Made by a program: the position numbers and the translations under genes
Shown: positions 1-8,874 of the stretch, in pieces
How the letters are laid out: each line of letters starts with the position of its first letter
How positions within the stretch are numbered: the stretch's first letter is position 1
The notes under the pieces: generated by a model
Databases searched by the model: none
Told to the model about the DNA's origin: nothing
What the model saw: the letters and a program-made list of their open reading frames with translations, nothing else
Source of the DNA: Clostridium ljungdahlii DSM 13528
Lineage (GTDB): Bacteria > Bacillota > Clostridia > Clostridiales > Clostridiaceae
Reading direction: 5' to 3'
DNA: 64,000 nt
Assembly: GCF_000143685.1 (NCBI RefSeq)
Contig: NC_014328.1
Span: 1,240,001-1,304,000, forward strand

Positions 1-79
1 AGGTCTTGGAGTAGCTTTTATTTTAGCAGGAATGTTAGCTCTGGCTTTCCTTGGTTTTTCAGGTATGATTTCTATATAG
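1..79 (+). CDS. rnfA: Rnf complex subunit RnfA, C-terminal fragment
   Basis: The reading frame open from base 2 encodes the last 25 residues of a membrane protein ending in LALAFLGFSGMISI, then TAG at 77-79. The LAF-GFSG ending is typical of RnfA/RsxA, a six-helix membrane subunit of the ferredoxin:NAD+ oxidoreductase (Rnf). It ends 15 bases before rnfB, and the usual clostridial gene order is rnfCDGEAB, which fits. Only the tail is inside the window, so nothing can be said about the rest of the protein. Confidence 0.85.
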   Translation, partial: GLGVAFILAGMLALAFLGFSGMISI

Positions 80-94
80 AAAGGAGCTAATAAA

Positions 95-949
95 ATGAAT
101 ACCGTGATTATGATTTTAGTTGTAATGACTATTATAGGTCTTATATTTGGACTTGTTTTAGCCTATGTAAATAAAAGATTTGCAATGGAAGTGAATCCAC
201 TTGTAGACTTAGTAGAAGATGTACTTCCAAAAGGCCAATGTGGAGGGTGTGGATTTGCAGGATGTAAAGCTTATGCAGAAGCTGTTGTTTTAGACGAGAG
301 TGTACCTCCAAATCTTTGTGTACCTGGAAAAGCAGCAGTTGCAGAACAGGTAGCAAAGTTAACAGGTAAATCTGCTCCACCTATTGAACCTAGAGTTGCA
401 CATGTAAGATGCGGTGGAGACTGTACAAAGGCAGTTAAAAATTTTGAATATGAAGGTATACATGATTGTGTAGCTGCAAATTTACTTGAAGGTGGACCTA
501 AAGCTTGCAAATATGGATGCCTGGGATTTGGAACATGTGTAAAGAGCTGTCCTTTTGGAGCTATGGCAATGGGCTCAAATGGACTTCCAATAATTGATAC
601 AGATATATGTACAGGTTGTGGTACCTGTGTAAGTGCGTGTCCAAAACAGGTACTTGGATTTAGACCTGTAGGTTCTAAAGTAATGGTTAATTGTAATTCT
701 AAAAATAAAGGTGGAGCTGTACGTAAGGCGTGCAGTGTAGGATGTCTTGGATGCGGATTGTGCGCTAAAAATTGTCCAAATGATGCCATTAAAGTAGAGA
801 ATAATTTGGCAGTAGTAGATCAAAGTATTTGTGCATCATGCAGTGAAGCTACCTGTCTTGCTAAATGTCCTACAGGAGCTATTAAGGCTATTGTAAGTGG
901 TACAGACTTACAACAGCAGAGCAAGAATGAAGCTGCTGCAAATTCATAA
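95..949 (+). CDS. rnfB: Rnf complex electron-transfer subunit RnfB
   Basis: RnfB is the iron-sulfur subunit thought to take electrons from reduced ferredoxin in the Rnf complex, which couples ferredoxin:NAD+ oxidoreduction to ion export. It has one N-terminal membrane helix (about residues 4-24), then the RnfB-type cluster motif CGGCGFAGC, then several ferredoxin-type cysteine sets (CLGFGTCVKSCP, CTGCGTCVSACP, CLGCGLCAKNCP, CASCSEATCLAKCP). At 284 residues it is of normal clostridial length. The RBS is AAAGGAG before the ATG. It is the last gene of the operon. In acetogens this complex is the main energy-conserving device during autotrophic growth (known of the family). Confidence 0.95.
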   Translation: MNTVIMILVVMTIIGLIFGLVLAYVNKRFAMEVNPLVDLVEDVLPKGQCGGCGFAGCKAYAEAVVLDESVPPNLCVPGKAAVAEQVAKLTGKSAPPIEPRVAHVRCGGDCTKAVKNFEYEGIHDCVAANLLEGGPKACKYGCLGFGTCVKSCPFGAMAMGSNGLPIIDTDICTGCGTCVSACPKQVLGFRPVGSKVMVNCNSKNKGGAVRKACSVGCLGCGLCAKNCPNDAIKVENNLAVVDQSICASCSEATCLAKCPTGAIKAIVSGTDLQQQSKNEAAANS

Positions 950-1006
950 TGGCAGTGGAGCAAAGCTTAAATTTGCTGATATTAATAATATAATTAGAGT
1001 AATATC

Positions 1007-1160
1007 AAGTGATTCTTAGGTTCAGGTGGAGTTTGCTTATAAGGAATACACTTTCCTCCATATGAACCTTAGAAGAACTTATCCAGGTGCGTAGCAGTGC
1101 TTATCCCCCATTTTGAAGAAGATAGGGGGTGTTAGCAATGGTAGCAATCGGATAAAAAAT
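1007..1160 (+). ncRNA. Structured RNA element, copy 1, downstream of rnfB
   Basis: A highly structured block follows rnfB. A 12-bp perfect helix, TTCTTAGGTTCA with TGAACCTTAGAA, encloses an inner GGAG/CTCC stem and the loop GTTTGCTTATAAGGA. A second domain is closed by TTATCC (about 1079) and GGATAA (about 1149), with an inner CCCCC/GGGGG stem and the repeated submotif GTAGCA. A second copy at 3643-3841 keeps the loops while stem bases vary, which supports a folded RNA. I do not recognise the class with certainty. It could be a separate small RNA, a known clostridial structured RNA family, or an Rnf 3' element. An intrinsic terminator follows at once. Confidence 0.7.
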
Positions 1161-1188
1161 GTGCTGCGATTTTGCAGCACATTTTTTT
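1153..1188 (+). terminator. Intrinsic terminator after rnfB and RNA element 1
   Basis: GTGCTGC and GCAGCAC form a 7-bp stem (extended by A-T pairs) around GATTTT, followed by seven T. The A-run before the stem makes it work in both directions, so it can also end the convergent minus-strand gene at 1204. Confidence 0.85.
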
Positions 1189-1203
1189 ATACCTATGGTG
1201 GAG

Positions 1204-1722
1204 TTACTTATTTTTTAATTCTTTAAACATAGGAATTTTATATAAGTTATTAGTTAGGAATTTCACGCACCAACCTATAAAGTATCCTGTGATTATAGCA
1301 GAGATTAAAAGCACCGGTAGATATATGTATATCCTAAAATCTTGAATTACTATAGAAGCTACTAAAAGTTGGCCTATGTTGTGAAATATTGCCCCGCATA
1401 TGCTTATAGTCCATAGACTTAAGGAATTTTTAAAATATTTGTATAGAAGGATCATAACAATGTTACTTAAAATTCCTCCGGCTATGCTGAACATAAAGGT
1501 AGACATTGTCCCACCAAACATAGATCCTAGAAGCGTCCTTAAAAACATAATTAGTAAGGCTTCTTTCCATCCTATAAGTATAAGTGCAGCTAGGGAAATT
1601 GTATTTGCAAGTCCTAATTTTATTCCGGGAAATAAAACCGGAACTTGAGTTTCTATTATGTATATGACTAAAGCCATACTTGTTAGAAAGCTTAAAAAAA
1701 CCATTTTCCTTGTTTTATTCAT
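1204..1722 (-). CDS. Gx transporter family / HepS component I-like membrane protein
   Basis: This 172-residue polytopic protein has about five hydrophobic segments. It resembles the Gx transporter family, long annotated as heptaprenyl diphosphate synthase component I and structurally like the S components of ECF transporters. Features used are the N-terminal helix followed by a GIKLGLAN segment and the glycine-rich LRTLLGSMFGGT segment. Its substrate is unknown. It lies 28 bases after the NusG-II-domain gene on the same strand, so the two probably form an operon. That pair is often found near rnf genes in clostridia, which suggests a redox or flavin-related membrane role (inference). Confidence 0.75.
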   Translation of the reverse strand: MNKTRKMVFLSFLTSMALVIYIIETQVPVLFPGIKLGLANTISLAALILIGWKEALLIMFLRTLLGSMFGGTMSTFMFSIAGGILSNIVMILLYKYFKNSLSLWTISICGAIFHNIGQLLVASIVIQDFRIYIYLPVLLISAIITGYFIGWCVKFLTNNLYKIPMFKELKNK

Positions 1723-1750
1723 TAATCACACCTTGATTTTTAATATAATT

Positions 1751-2134
1751 TTAACTGGATATATCATCGTATTTAGAATTATTTCCCTCTAGTTTAATTA
1801 TTAATTTATGGGGAAGACATATAATACTTTGACCTGGTTCGGATATCCATCCGGTTTTTACACAAATTTTATCAGGGCAATCTGCGTCTTTTATGCGTAT
1901 TTTACCATTTTCTATTTCTATCAAATTATAGTGAGATTTATTGTATTTTACTGTAAGTTCTTTTGTGTTTTTTACTTTAGTTAAGTCTATTGTATCTATA
2001 ATTTTACCATCTTGCTTTATTACAGCTATTTTATGTGAACCCTTTACATATGAACGGTATATAAATACTCCAGCACAACTTGCAATTATTAGTATTAAAA
2101 TTAATACTGCAGCAATTTTATCCCCTTTTTTCAT
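1751..2134 (-). CDS. NusG domain II-containing membrane-anchored protein
   Basis: This 127-residue protein has an N-terminal membrane anchor (about residues 8-28) and an extracytoplasmic beta-rich NusG-II-like domain. The DCPDKICVKTGWI and CLPHKLII motifs are typical of the family and include a cysteine pair (DCPDKIC). It lies just upstream of the Gx-transporter gene. No enzymatic role is established for these proteins. The neighbouring Rnf operon, itself flavinylated and membrane-bound, hints at assembly or electron-transfer functions outside the membrane (inference). Confidence 0.8.
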   Translation of the reverse strand: MKKGDKIAAVLILILIIASCAGVFIYRSYVKGSHKIAVIKQDGKIIDTIDLTKVKNTKELTVKYNKSHYNLIEIENGKIRIKDADCPDKICVKTGWISEPGQSIICLPHKLIIKLEGNNSKYDDISS

Positions 2135-2306
2135 ATTAACACTCCCATGCTTTGTATAATTACAGAAAATTAAGTGATGACCTATCTATGATTTTACTAT
2201 AACAAAAGGTCATTTACAATGTTACTGTAATAAAAACTTGAATTTTAGTGTGATAAACTATTAGAGTATTTCTACCAATTTAAATAATTAGAATATTAAT
2301 TCCGAT

Positions 2307-2341
2307 AAAAAAAGACCGTCTCTAGGGAGACAGCCTTTTTT
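2307..2341 (-). terminator. Intrinsic terminator of the DUF4397 gene
   Basis: GTCTC-TAGG-GAGAC is flanked by an A-run on one side and a T-run on the other, so it can act on either strand. It overlaps the stop codon of the minus-strand gene at 2340 and separates it from the NusG-II/Gx operon. Confidence 0.75.
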
Positions 2342-2996
2342 AGTGCAAATAGCTATTGCCATCCAGGGGAATTAGAACTTGAAGCTTAGGATCACGTGAT
2401 ACATTACCTACGGCATATACGCTGTAAAATCTATTTGGAATAATTCTGATATTTGGAATATAAAGAACTTTTTTACCAGAATCGGAGGTAAATACTTCTA
2501 ACGTGTATTTGCCAGGGCTTACAGGAAGATATCTGGTAACTCCTTTATAAGATACGTTTGGAAACAATACATTTCCATTAGGCAATTTTACATCTACACT
2601 AGGTGCGTCTGGGGAAAGATGAACAAATCTTATAAAAGCCTTACCTGGTATCTTAGGACGTCTTACATCTTCTATAGATAGTAAACCCATATTTGGATAA
2701 TTGCCTATAGAAGACATAGTGAATATTTTCCCAGCAGATATAGGCAGCCTTTTATCCAAAATAGGATTTAAATTATTTCCTGATGGGAAAATTTTTATGT
2801 TGTATACCCCTGAAGGTACACTTACATAGTCAGAGAAAGATTTATAGGTTAAATTTTTGAAGATACGCCTATCGTTTAAATACACATCTATTGCAGGAGA
2901 ATTAGGACTGGCATTTAGAAACCTTATATAAGAAATAGGATCTATTTCAGGCATTCTGTAAAAACTTTCATAGCTGTAATAAGGGCAAATAAACAT
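2340..2996 (-). CDS. DUF4397 domain protein, two tandem repeats
   Basis: About 218 residues carry two DUF4397-type repeats. Each begins with an F/YIRF-hydrophobic-SP-aP-VDV motif (IRFLNASPNSPAIDVYL and IRFVHLSPDAPSVDVKL), followed by a beta-rich segment with Y-P-SPG/PSG turns. There is no signal peptide at the ATG. That ATG at 2996 is preferred because AAGGTG lies 6 bases upstream; an in-frame GTG at 3005 lies inside that RBS. DUF4397 proteins occur in spore-forming Firmicutes and are often surface or coat associated, but no function is established. Confidence 0.8.
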   Translation of the reverse strand: MFICPYYSYESFYRMPEIDPISYIRFLNASPNSPAIDVYLNDRRIFKNLTYKSFSDYVSVPSGVYNIKIFPSGNNLNPILDKRLPISAGKIFTMSSIGNYPNMGLLSIEDVRRPKIPGKAFIRFVHLSPDAPSVDVKLPNGNVLFPNVSYKGVTRYLPVSPGKYTLEVFTSDSGKKVLYIPNIRIIPNRFYSVYAVGNVSRDPKLQVLIPLDGNSYLH

Positions 2997-3073
2997 TACA
3001 GTCACCTTTCATTAAATTGATACACTAATAATATATGTGTATTTTAGTATCTGTGATACAATAATAAAGTACT

Positions 3074-3553
3074 TTAATACTCATTGAAAATATATTTTCC
3101 CAAATAATATAAATTTAATGAAGCAGGTACTTTGCTCATATCTATATAATCTACAGGATAATTTCCATCCCAGGGATATATTGATAGATATTTTTCGTTA
3201 TATACGTTTATCACCAGTTTTTCTTTATTAAAAGTAAAATAAATTATGTAGGCAGCTTTTTGTGGAAGGTCTTTTGGCTTATTTATAAAACAGGTCTTAT
3301 TTAGATACTTTAACATGTTTTTTATATCTGAAATATTTTCATTCTTTAGTTCTGTTTCGTTGTGAAAATTATTTTCTTCTATAATGCATTTTAAGGAGGA
3401 AGACATGGTAAGATTTTTAGCAAGTAAATTGGTATAATAAAAGTTGTTAGGTTTTTTTGTAGAAAACATGTAATTACCTAATTTATAACTGCATCCTGAA
3501 AATGCAATAATTATAATTAAAAGTGTACTTAAAAACATAAAAAATTTTTTCAT
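3074..3553 (-). CDS. Putative lipoprotein of unknown function
   Basis: The 159-residue product begins with a lysine-rich n-region, a strongly hydrophobic stretch and the lipobox AFSGC (Cys about 21), so it should be lipid-anchored outside the membrane. The mature part is short and polar and I do not recognise a domain. It lies 69 bases upstream of the DUF4397 gene on the same strand, and both may be co-transcribed. Confidence 0.7.
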   Translation of the reverse strand: MKKFFMFLSTLLIIIIAFSGCSYKLGNYMFSTKKPNNFYYTNLLAKNLTMSSSLKCIIEENNFHNETELKNENISDIKNMLKYLNKTCFINKPKDLPQKAAYIIYFTFNKEKLVINVYNEKYLSIYPWDGNYPVDYIDMSKVPASLNLYYLGKYIFNEY

Positions 3554-3642
3554 TTATATCACCTGACAAAAGTATTCTAGATAAAGTTATGTTTGTGTTT
3601 TGCAGTTTATACCATATAAGATAAAAATTAAAGAATTATATA

Positions 3643-3841
3643 AAGTGATTCTTAGGTTCAGATGAAGTTTGCTTATAAGGATGACTTTCTCCAGCTGAAC
3701 CTTATTAACAGTATTCTTAGTGTCTTTAGCACTTAGAATAGGTTATCCTTTAGGGGAAGAGCTTATCCAGGCGTGTAGCAGTGCTTATCTCCCACTTTCG
3801 TAGAAGATGGGGGGTAGCAATGGTAGCGATCGGATAAAAAA
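3643..3841 (+). ncRNA. Structured RNA element, copy 2, upstream of the HAD gene
   Basis: This is a second copy of the element at 1007-1160. It shares AAGTGATTCTTAGGTTCAG, the loop GTTTGCTTATAAGGA, and the 3' domain GCTTATCCAGG...GTAGCAGTGCTTATC...TAGCAATGGTAGC...ATCGGATAA. It differs by an added hairpin at about 3711-3762 (TATTCTTAGTG / CACTTAGAATA). Here no terminator follows. The HAD phosphatase start codon lies about 33 bases downstream with its own RBS, so this copy could sit in that gene's leader or be a separate RNA with a processed end. Confidence 0.65.
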
Positions 3842-3873
3842 TTTTGATAGTTAAAAGGAGAGATGGGATACCA

Positions 3874-4695
3874 ATGAATTATAAAATAATTGCAATGGAT
3901 ATGGATGGTACTCTTTTAAATGATGATAAATCTATATCGAAATATAATGAAGAAATGATACATAAAGCGATGAGATCAGGTGTGAAGGTGGTTATATCCT
4001 CTGGCAGACTTCCTGTAACATTAGGATTTTATATAGATACAGTATTTAAAAATCAGCCTGTAATATGCTGTAATGGGTCTATAGTACTGGATGAAAATAA
4101 AAATATTATAAAATCCAATTTATTAGACAAAGAAGCTATTTTAAAAGTTATAGACATTTTAAGAGAAAAAAAAGATACATATTATCATTTTTACAGTGAT
4201 AATATACTATATAGTGAAAGAGTTAGTCATGCTACAAGAAAGTTTTATAAATTTAATGAGAATATGGATAAAGATTTTAGACTGGAGATAAAGATTATAA
4301 AAGATTCTAAAGAGTTTATACAAAATAATGGTTCGTGTATAAATAAAATAGTAGTAATAGATAAGGATATAGATTATTTAAATGAGTTGAGGGAAAAGAT
4401 AAATAAGGTATCTAAAATTGATACTACAAAATCAGATATACATAACATTGAAATAATCAGTAAAGGCGTTTCTAAGGGGAGTGGATTGAAGTTCTTGGCA
4501 GACTATTACCACATACCTCTAAATGAATGTATAGCTGTGGGAAATGATGAAAATGATGAAAGTATGATAAAAGAAGCAGGTCTTGGAATTGCTGTGGCCA
4601 ATGCAAGGGAATTTTTGAAAAAGTCTGCAGATTATGTGACAGAAAAGGATAATAATAATGGAGCAATAGGGGAAATTATAAAAAAGTTTATCTGA
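3874..4695 (+). CDS. Cof-type HAD-superfamily sugar phosphatase
   Basis: This is a HAD-IIB (Cof) hydrolase that dephosphorylates small phosphorylated metabolites such as sugar phosphates or flavin intermediates; the exact substrate cannot be read from sequence. Motif I is MDMDGTLL at the N-terminus, motif II is the SSGR segment, and motif IV is the C-terminal VGNDENDESM. The length of 273 residues from ATG 3874 fits the family. A longer start at 3844 is possible, but GGAGAGATGGG lies at the right distance for 3874. It follows the second copy of the structured RNA. Confidence 0.88.
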   Translation: MNYKIIAMDMDGTLLNDDKSISKYNEEMIHKAMRSGVKVVISSGRLPVTLGFYIDTVFKNQPVICCNGSIVLDENKNIIKSNLLDKEAILKVIDILREKKDTYYHFYSDNILYSERVSHATRKFYKFNENMDKDFRLEIKIIKDSKEFIQNNGSCINKIVVIDKDIDYLNELREKINKVSKIDTTKSDIHNIEIISKGVSKGSGLKFLADYYHIPLNECIAVGNDENDESMIKEAGLGIAVANAREFLKKSADYVTEKDNNNGAIGEIIKKFI

Positions 4696-4752
4696 AAGTT
4701 ATAATATAATTGTATGGGTTTATTATGCTGGATTATATTGGGAGTGATATTT

Positions 4753-5013
4753 TTGGAACAAAAAAAACAAATTCAAACTAGATTGAAGAAGATAGAGGGA
4801 CAGATAAAGGGTATTGAAAAAATGATTGAAAATGATATGTGTTGTAAGGATGTTTTAATACAAATTGCAGCAGTGAGAGCAGCAGTAAACAAAGTGGGAG
4901 GGTTGATGATACAAAACTATGCAAAAACTTGTCTTTTTGAAGAAGGGGACACGAGATGTAAAAATGATAAAATAGAATCTTTAGTATCAACTCTCACTAT
5001 GTTTTTAAAATAG
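4753..5013 (+). CDS. CsoR/FrmR-family repressor, CstR-like (persulfide sensor type)
   Basis: This 86-residue all-helical repressor of the CsoR/RcnR/FrmR family shows the family's IEGQIKGIEKMIE segment. Numbered from the TTG at 4753, the two sensing cysteines fall at C31 and C60, as in the S. aureus persulfide sensor CstR. The histidine four residues before the second cysteine, needed for Cu(I) in CsoR, is Tyr here. That argues for sulfur sensing rather than copper. The TTG start is chosen because GGGAGTG sits just upstream. No rhodanese or sulfur gene is adjacent, so its target is unknown. Confidence 0.75.
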   Translation: MEQKKQIQTRLKKIEGQIKGIEKMIENDMCCKDVLIQIAAVRAAVNKVGGLMIQNYAKTCLFEEGDTRCKNDKIESLVSTLTMFLK

Positions 5014-5025
5014 AGGTATCTATAT

Positions 5026-5502
5026 TTAACAATGCAATTTAAATTTTTTGTTCTTAAACAATCTCTTTTTAAAAAGTGAAGAAGCTTTAAAGACAGAGGA
5101 TACAAAAAATACACCTACAGCTATAGTTCCTGCAGTAGCTAGTGTTTTAAGACCAGTTGAAAGGGAAGCATTTATATTGCCCTGTATAGATTGAAGCATT
5201 GTGTTATACATACCTCCTCCAGGTACTAGAGGAATAATTGCTCCTATGACGAAAGTTGTTACAGGTGTTTTTAGTATACGAGCCATTATTTCAGAATAAG
5301 TAGATGCAAATACTGAAGCTATGAAAAAGCAAACTGCACTTGAAAAATTTATGTGGGAGGAACTAATTAAATATACAAACCAGGTTAATCCACCTCCTAG
5401 GGAAGTAAATATTAAGTTTTTACCTCGTACATTCTCTAGTATATTAAAACCAAGGGTGGCAATTAAAGTATATACAGAATTTATTATTATACTTGTTATC
5501 AT
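5026..5502 (-). CDS. ThrE-type exporter, small subunit (DUF3815)
   Basis: A 158-residue membrane protein with about four to five helices, matching the C-terminal half of the threonine/serine exporter ThrE (ThrE_2). The signature IIPLVPGGGMY is near residue 90. Split ThrE systems use a large DUF1212 subunit and this small one. The start codon overlaps the stop of the large-subunit gene by 4 bases (ATGA), a sign of translational coupling. The RBS is AGGAGG. Confidence 0.85.
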   Translation of the reverse strand: MITSIIINSVYTLIATLGFNILENVRGKNLIFTSLGGGLTWFVYLISSSHINFSSAVCFFIASVFASTYSEIMARILKTPVTTFVIGAIIPLVPGGGMYNTMLQSIQGNINASLSTGLKTLATAGTIAVGVFFVSSVFKASSLFKKRLFKNKKFKLHC

Positions 5503-6269
5503 AATTTAAATCCTCCTAAAATAATCCACAATCGCAATATAACACCAGTACCTGCTGCAATTGCTACTGCAACTAAAAAGGCTTCTAATCCCCTTGAAAT
5601 TCCCGAGATTAAATCTCCTGATATTGTATCTCTTATAGCATTAGTTATTGCAAGACCAGGGACTAATAGCATAATAGAACTTATTATTATGGTATTGGTA
5701 TGGGATGCTGCATGAAGTTTAGTACACATAAGTGCTATTAAGGTAGCAGTAGCTCCACATATTATGTTTATGAAAAATTCATTTGTCTGAAGAGAGTTAA
5801 GTCCTGTAGAAATCAAGCTTATAAGGCAGCCTATAATAAAGGATATTATGAAGTCTACTATATTACCTCCATAGGCTAGACAAAGAAAACTTACAGCAAC
5901 TCCAGAAAATAGAACATTTGTTTTAAAAGGATAAGGTTTTACTGAATCTATTTTAGACAACTTGTTCTCAATTGCATCTAGAGTATAGCATTGATCTTTA
6001 ATATGTCTGGAAACGTTGTTTACTTGAGATATTTTTTCTAAGTTTAAGGTTCTTTGTTTTACTCTTTTTACAATGGATATAGTCTGATCATATTCATCTG
6101 ATGCTGAAACTATAATTACATTCAAGGTTACAAAAGCATCTACATCACATATGTTATAGCTTTTACATATTCTGGTTATAGTTTCTTCTACCCTATATAT
6201 TTCAGCTCCACTTTTTAGCATTATTTTTCCCGCATAAGCAGCCAAATTTATTATTCTATTTATATCCAT
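5499..6269 (-). CDS. ThrE-type threonine/serine exporter, large subunit (DUF1212)
   Basis: A 256-residue protein with a cytoplasmic N-terminal domain (about 1-115, including GAEIYRVEETI) and a membrane domain with five helices carrying the LVPGLAITNAIRD signature. It pairs with the downstream small subunit to form a full ThrE-like amino acid exporter. The ATG at 6269 follows GAGGAG at a good distance; an in-frame ATG 15 bases upstream overlaps that RBS. The divergent neighbour glyA makes and breaks serine/glycine, so serine or threonine export fits (inference). Confidence 0.85.
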   Translation of the reverse strand: MDINRIINLAAYAGKIMLKSGAEIYRVEETITRICKSYNICDVDAFVTLNVIIVSASDEYDQTISIVKRVKQRTLNLEKISQVNNVSRHIKDQCYTLDAIENKLSKIDSVKPYPFKTNVLFSGVAVSFLCLAYGGNIVDFIISFIIGCLISLISTGLNSLQTNEFFINIICGATATLIALMCTKLHAASHTNTIIISSIMLLVPGLAITNAIRDTISGDLISGISRGLEAFLVAVAIAAGTGVILRLWIILGGFKL

Positions 6270-6606
6270 GCTCAATCTCCTCATACAAAAAATAAACTAT
6301 GCATTTATACAGCATAAAAATTCTATCATCTTATAACAATAATGGCAACACTGGAATATTAAAAAATTATAGATTTTCTGAGGTACGAAGAAAGTCATTA
6401 TTATTTGAACTTTGATATTTGAAGTTTAAACTTTTTAAAGTTTTTTTAACAATGGGTTCTAAAATTACGAATTGCAAATTATTTAAAACTATACTTGTGT
6501 AAAAGCAGCTTATAAAGTAATATATTAATAAAGTTAAGCACTAGACAGTATAATTCTTTATTATAGGTAATAATACTGAAAATTTTTTAAAAAAGGAGAG
6601 AAAAAA
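6270..6606. other. Intergenic region between divergent thrE-like and glyA genes
   Basis: About 340 AT-rich bases without a credible gene. It must hold both divergent promoters. TATAAT at 6549-6554 is a likely -10 for glyA, though its -35 is weak. AAACTTTTTAAAGTTTTTTT near 6430 could form a small hairpin with a T-run. I see no glycine riboswitch or T-box. Confidence 0.5.
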
Positions 6607-7851
6607 ATGGATTTTAGTAGCCTTAAAAATGGTGACAATGCTGTTTATGAAATAATCAAAGAAGAGTATGGAAGACAGGAAAATGGTATAGAACTTATTG
6701 CATCAGAAAATTTTACTAGTAAAGCTGTAATGGAAGCAATGGGTTCTTTTCTTACGAATAAATATGCTGAAGGGTATCCTGGAAAAAGATATTATGGAGG
6801 ATGCTTTGTAGTTGATAAAGTTGAAAATTTAGCTAAGGAGAGGATGAAAGAACTATTTGGAGGAGAACACTTTAACGTTCAGCCTCACTCAGGGTCACAG
6901 GCTAACATGGCAGTTTATATGTCAGTTTTGAAACCAGGAGATACAGTTATGGGAATGGATTTAAGCCACGGCGGCCATTTAACTCATGGAAGTAAAGTTA
7001 GTTTTTCAGGAAAATTATATAATTTTGTTTCTTATGGGTTAAGCAAGGAAACAGAGAGAATTGACTATGATATGATAAGAGAACTGGCACTTAAACATAG
7101 ACCTAAGATGATAGTTTCTGGAGCAAGTGCTTATTCAAGAGAGATAGATTTTAAGACAATAAAAGATATATGTGATGAAGTTGGAGCTTATATGATGGTA
7201 GATATGGCTCATATTGCAGGATTAGTTGCAGCAGGAAAGCATATGTCACCAGTACCTTATGCAGACTTTGTCACCACGACTACACATAAGACACTTAGAG
7301 GACCTAGGGGAGGAGCTATAATTTGTAAAGAAAAATATGGTAAAGACCTTGATAAAACTATATTTCCTGGCATACAAGGGGGACCCTTAATGCATATTAT
7401 AGCAGCTAAAGCAGTTTGTTTTGGTGAAGCATTAAAAACTGAATATAAGGAATACATAGACCAGGTTGTTAAAAATGCAAAAATTTTGGGAGAGGAGCTT
7501 ACAAAGTATGGATTTAGACTTGTAAGCGGTGGAACCGACAATCATCTTCTTTTAGTAGATCTCACCAATAAAAAAATAACAGGAAAGGATACTGAGGAAG
7601 TCCTGGAGAAAGTAGGCATAACAGTAAATAAAAATGCAGTTCCTTTTGATAAATTGGGGGCAAATATTACAAGTGGAATTAGAATAGGAACTCCAGCGGC
7701 AACTACAAGAGGCTTTAAAGAAGAGGAAATGAAGAAAATAGCTTATTTTATAAACAGTGCTGTAGAGAACAAAGATGGGGATCTTTCTAAAATTAAGGAA
7801 GAAGTAGTTGAACTATGTCATAAGTTTCCACTATATAATATGAATTTATAA
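6607..7851 (+). CDS. glyA: Serine hydroxymethyltransferase
   Basis: Converts serine and tetrahydrofolate to glycine and methylene-THF in the cytoplasm, a C1 entry point and, in acetogens, an exit from the methyl branch. It has the N-terminal IELIASENF motif, the [10 protein letters not shown] loop, and the PLP-binding lysine at residue 228 in [11 protein letters not shown]. The 414 residues match the family. The RBS AAAGGAGAG lies at correct spacing. It is monocistronic: a terminator follows and a minus-strand gene lies beyond. Confidence 0.97.
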   Translation: MDFSSLKNGDNAVYEIIKEEYGRQENGIELIASENFTSKAVMEAMGSFLTNKYAEGYPGKRYYGGCFVVDKVENLAKERMKELFGGEHFNVQPHSGSQANMAVYMSVLKPGDTVMGMDLSHGGHLTHGSKVSFSGKLYNFVSYGLSKETERIDYDMIRELALKHRPKMIVSGASAYSREIDFKTIKDICDEVGAYMMVDMAHIAGLVAAGKHMSPVPYADFVTTTTHKTLRGPRGGAIICKEKYGKDLDKTIFPGIQGGPLMHIIAAKAVCFGEALKTEYKEYIDQVVKNAKILGEELTKYGFRLVSGGTDNHLLLVDLTNKKITGKDTEEVLEKVGITVNKNAVPFDKLGANITSGIRIGTPAATTRGFKEEEMKKIAYFINSAVENKDGDLSKIKEEVVELCHKFPLYNMNL

Positions 7852-7896
7852 ACAAAAGCTATCATATCTTTAGAACAATGTAATAACTAATTATAG

Positions 7897-7945
7897 TCAT
7901 GTCAAGAATACCTTTAAAAAAGATATTTTTGACATGATATTTTTA
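7897..7945 (+). terminator. Intrinsic terminator after glyA
   Basis: TCATGTCAAGAATA pairs with TATTTTTGACATGA (one mismatch) across an A-rich loop, followed by a T-rich run. It lies 45 bases after the glyA stop codon. Confidence 0.75.
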
Positions 7946-8060
7946 GTTACTTAATTCTTCTGTCATACACTATTGAAAAATTACTGCTTTTTTACAGTCT
8001 TAATAAGTCGAAAAGTGTATAATAATTGATTTGTGTAGTTAATTTTATATATAGTAAATA

Positions 8061-8846
8061 TTACATAAGGCTTAATATATTTTCACCTAGCACTAATTGC
8101 TTTTTATGATTATCCTTAATTACTGCCTCTATCATAGTTCTTGATGATAGTGGATTTCCCCAGGGAGCATCTGAACTAAATAGAACTCTTTTTGGAAGTT
8201 CTTCCACAGCTAATTTTAATGCAATAGTTGCATAAACTGCAGATGTATCTAAATATATATTATTTATTTCCTTGGCAATTTCAATAGTATCAAGCCAGTT
8301 GAGTCCTCCCATATGGCCAAGTATTACAGGTATATTTGGATTTGCTTTAGCTAAATTTGATATACTTTTTATGTCACTTAAAGTTAAAGGACTAAAGGTG
8401 TGAATCCATATAGGCATTGGCTTAAAATTGTTCATTGAGTTGAATACAGTTTTAAGTAAGTTTGTACATCCAGAAGCAAGAGTAAATTCACCAATACCTA
8501 TAAAGTTGTTTCTTATAATTTGATCTTCAATAAAGTGGCTGGTTTCATCTTCTGAAATACCAACTGGAACACTTCCAAATCCCTTGAACCTTTTAGGATT
8601 GTTTTTTACAACTAAAGCTAATTCCTTATTTATAATTTTCCTTGATTCTAAAGAATTTGTATTACCAACTAAGATATTGTTTAAAGCTAATATGCCATTT
8701 TTAACTTCACCTACTGTTTTAGCACCTTCTGGGTGTATTGATGTGGCAAATAAAATTGTTAAATCAACTTTTGTCTCATCCATCATTTCAATTTGTTTTT
8801 CAGTAGGTAGCATTACATGTTCGTGACTATCTATAATCATTTTCAT
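8061..8846 (-). CDS. Amidohydrolase-family metal-dependent hydrolase
   Basis: A 261-residue amidohydrolase-2 type TIM-barrel protein. Visible metal-ligand signatures are the N-terminal DSHEHVM, the central IWIHTF and VILGHMGG, and the C-terminal FSSDAPWG. Relatives are decarboxylases or hydrolases of cyclic or carboxylated compounds, and the substrate cannot be assigned. It is expressed from a MerR-type promoter that overlaps the 3' end of the upstream merR gene. Confidence 0.8.
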   Translation of the reverse strand: MKMIIDSHEHVMLPTEKQIEMMDETKVDLTILFATSIHPEGAKTVGEVKNGILALNNILVGNTNSLESRKIINKELALVVKNNPKRFKGFGSVPVGISEDETSHFIEDQIIRNNFIGIGEFTLASGCTNLLKTVFNSMNNFKPMPIWIHTFSPLTLSDIKSISNLAKANPNIPVILGHMGGLNWLDTIEIAKEINNIYLDTSAVYATIALKLAVEELPKRVLFSSDAPWGNPLSSRTMIEAVIKDNHKKQLVLGENILSLM

Positions 8847-8874
8847 CTATCCCTTCTATATATTTTATATAAAG

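Noticed and set aside
271..789. Long minus-strand open frame opposite rnfB
   Set aside because: Shadow of the cysteine-rich rnfB gene; no RBS and low-complexity composition.
6285..6606. Possible glycine riboswitch before glyA
   Set aside because: No GGAGAG/GC-rich tandem aptamer pattern; sequence is simple AT-rich DNA.
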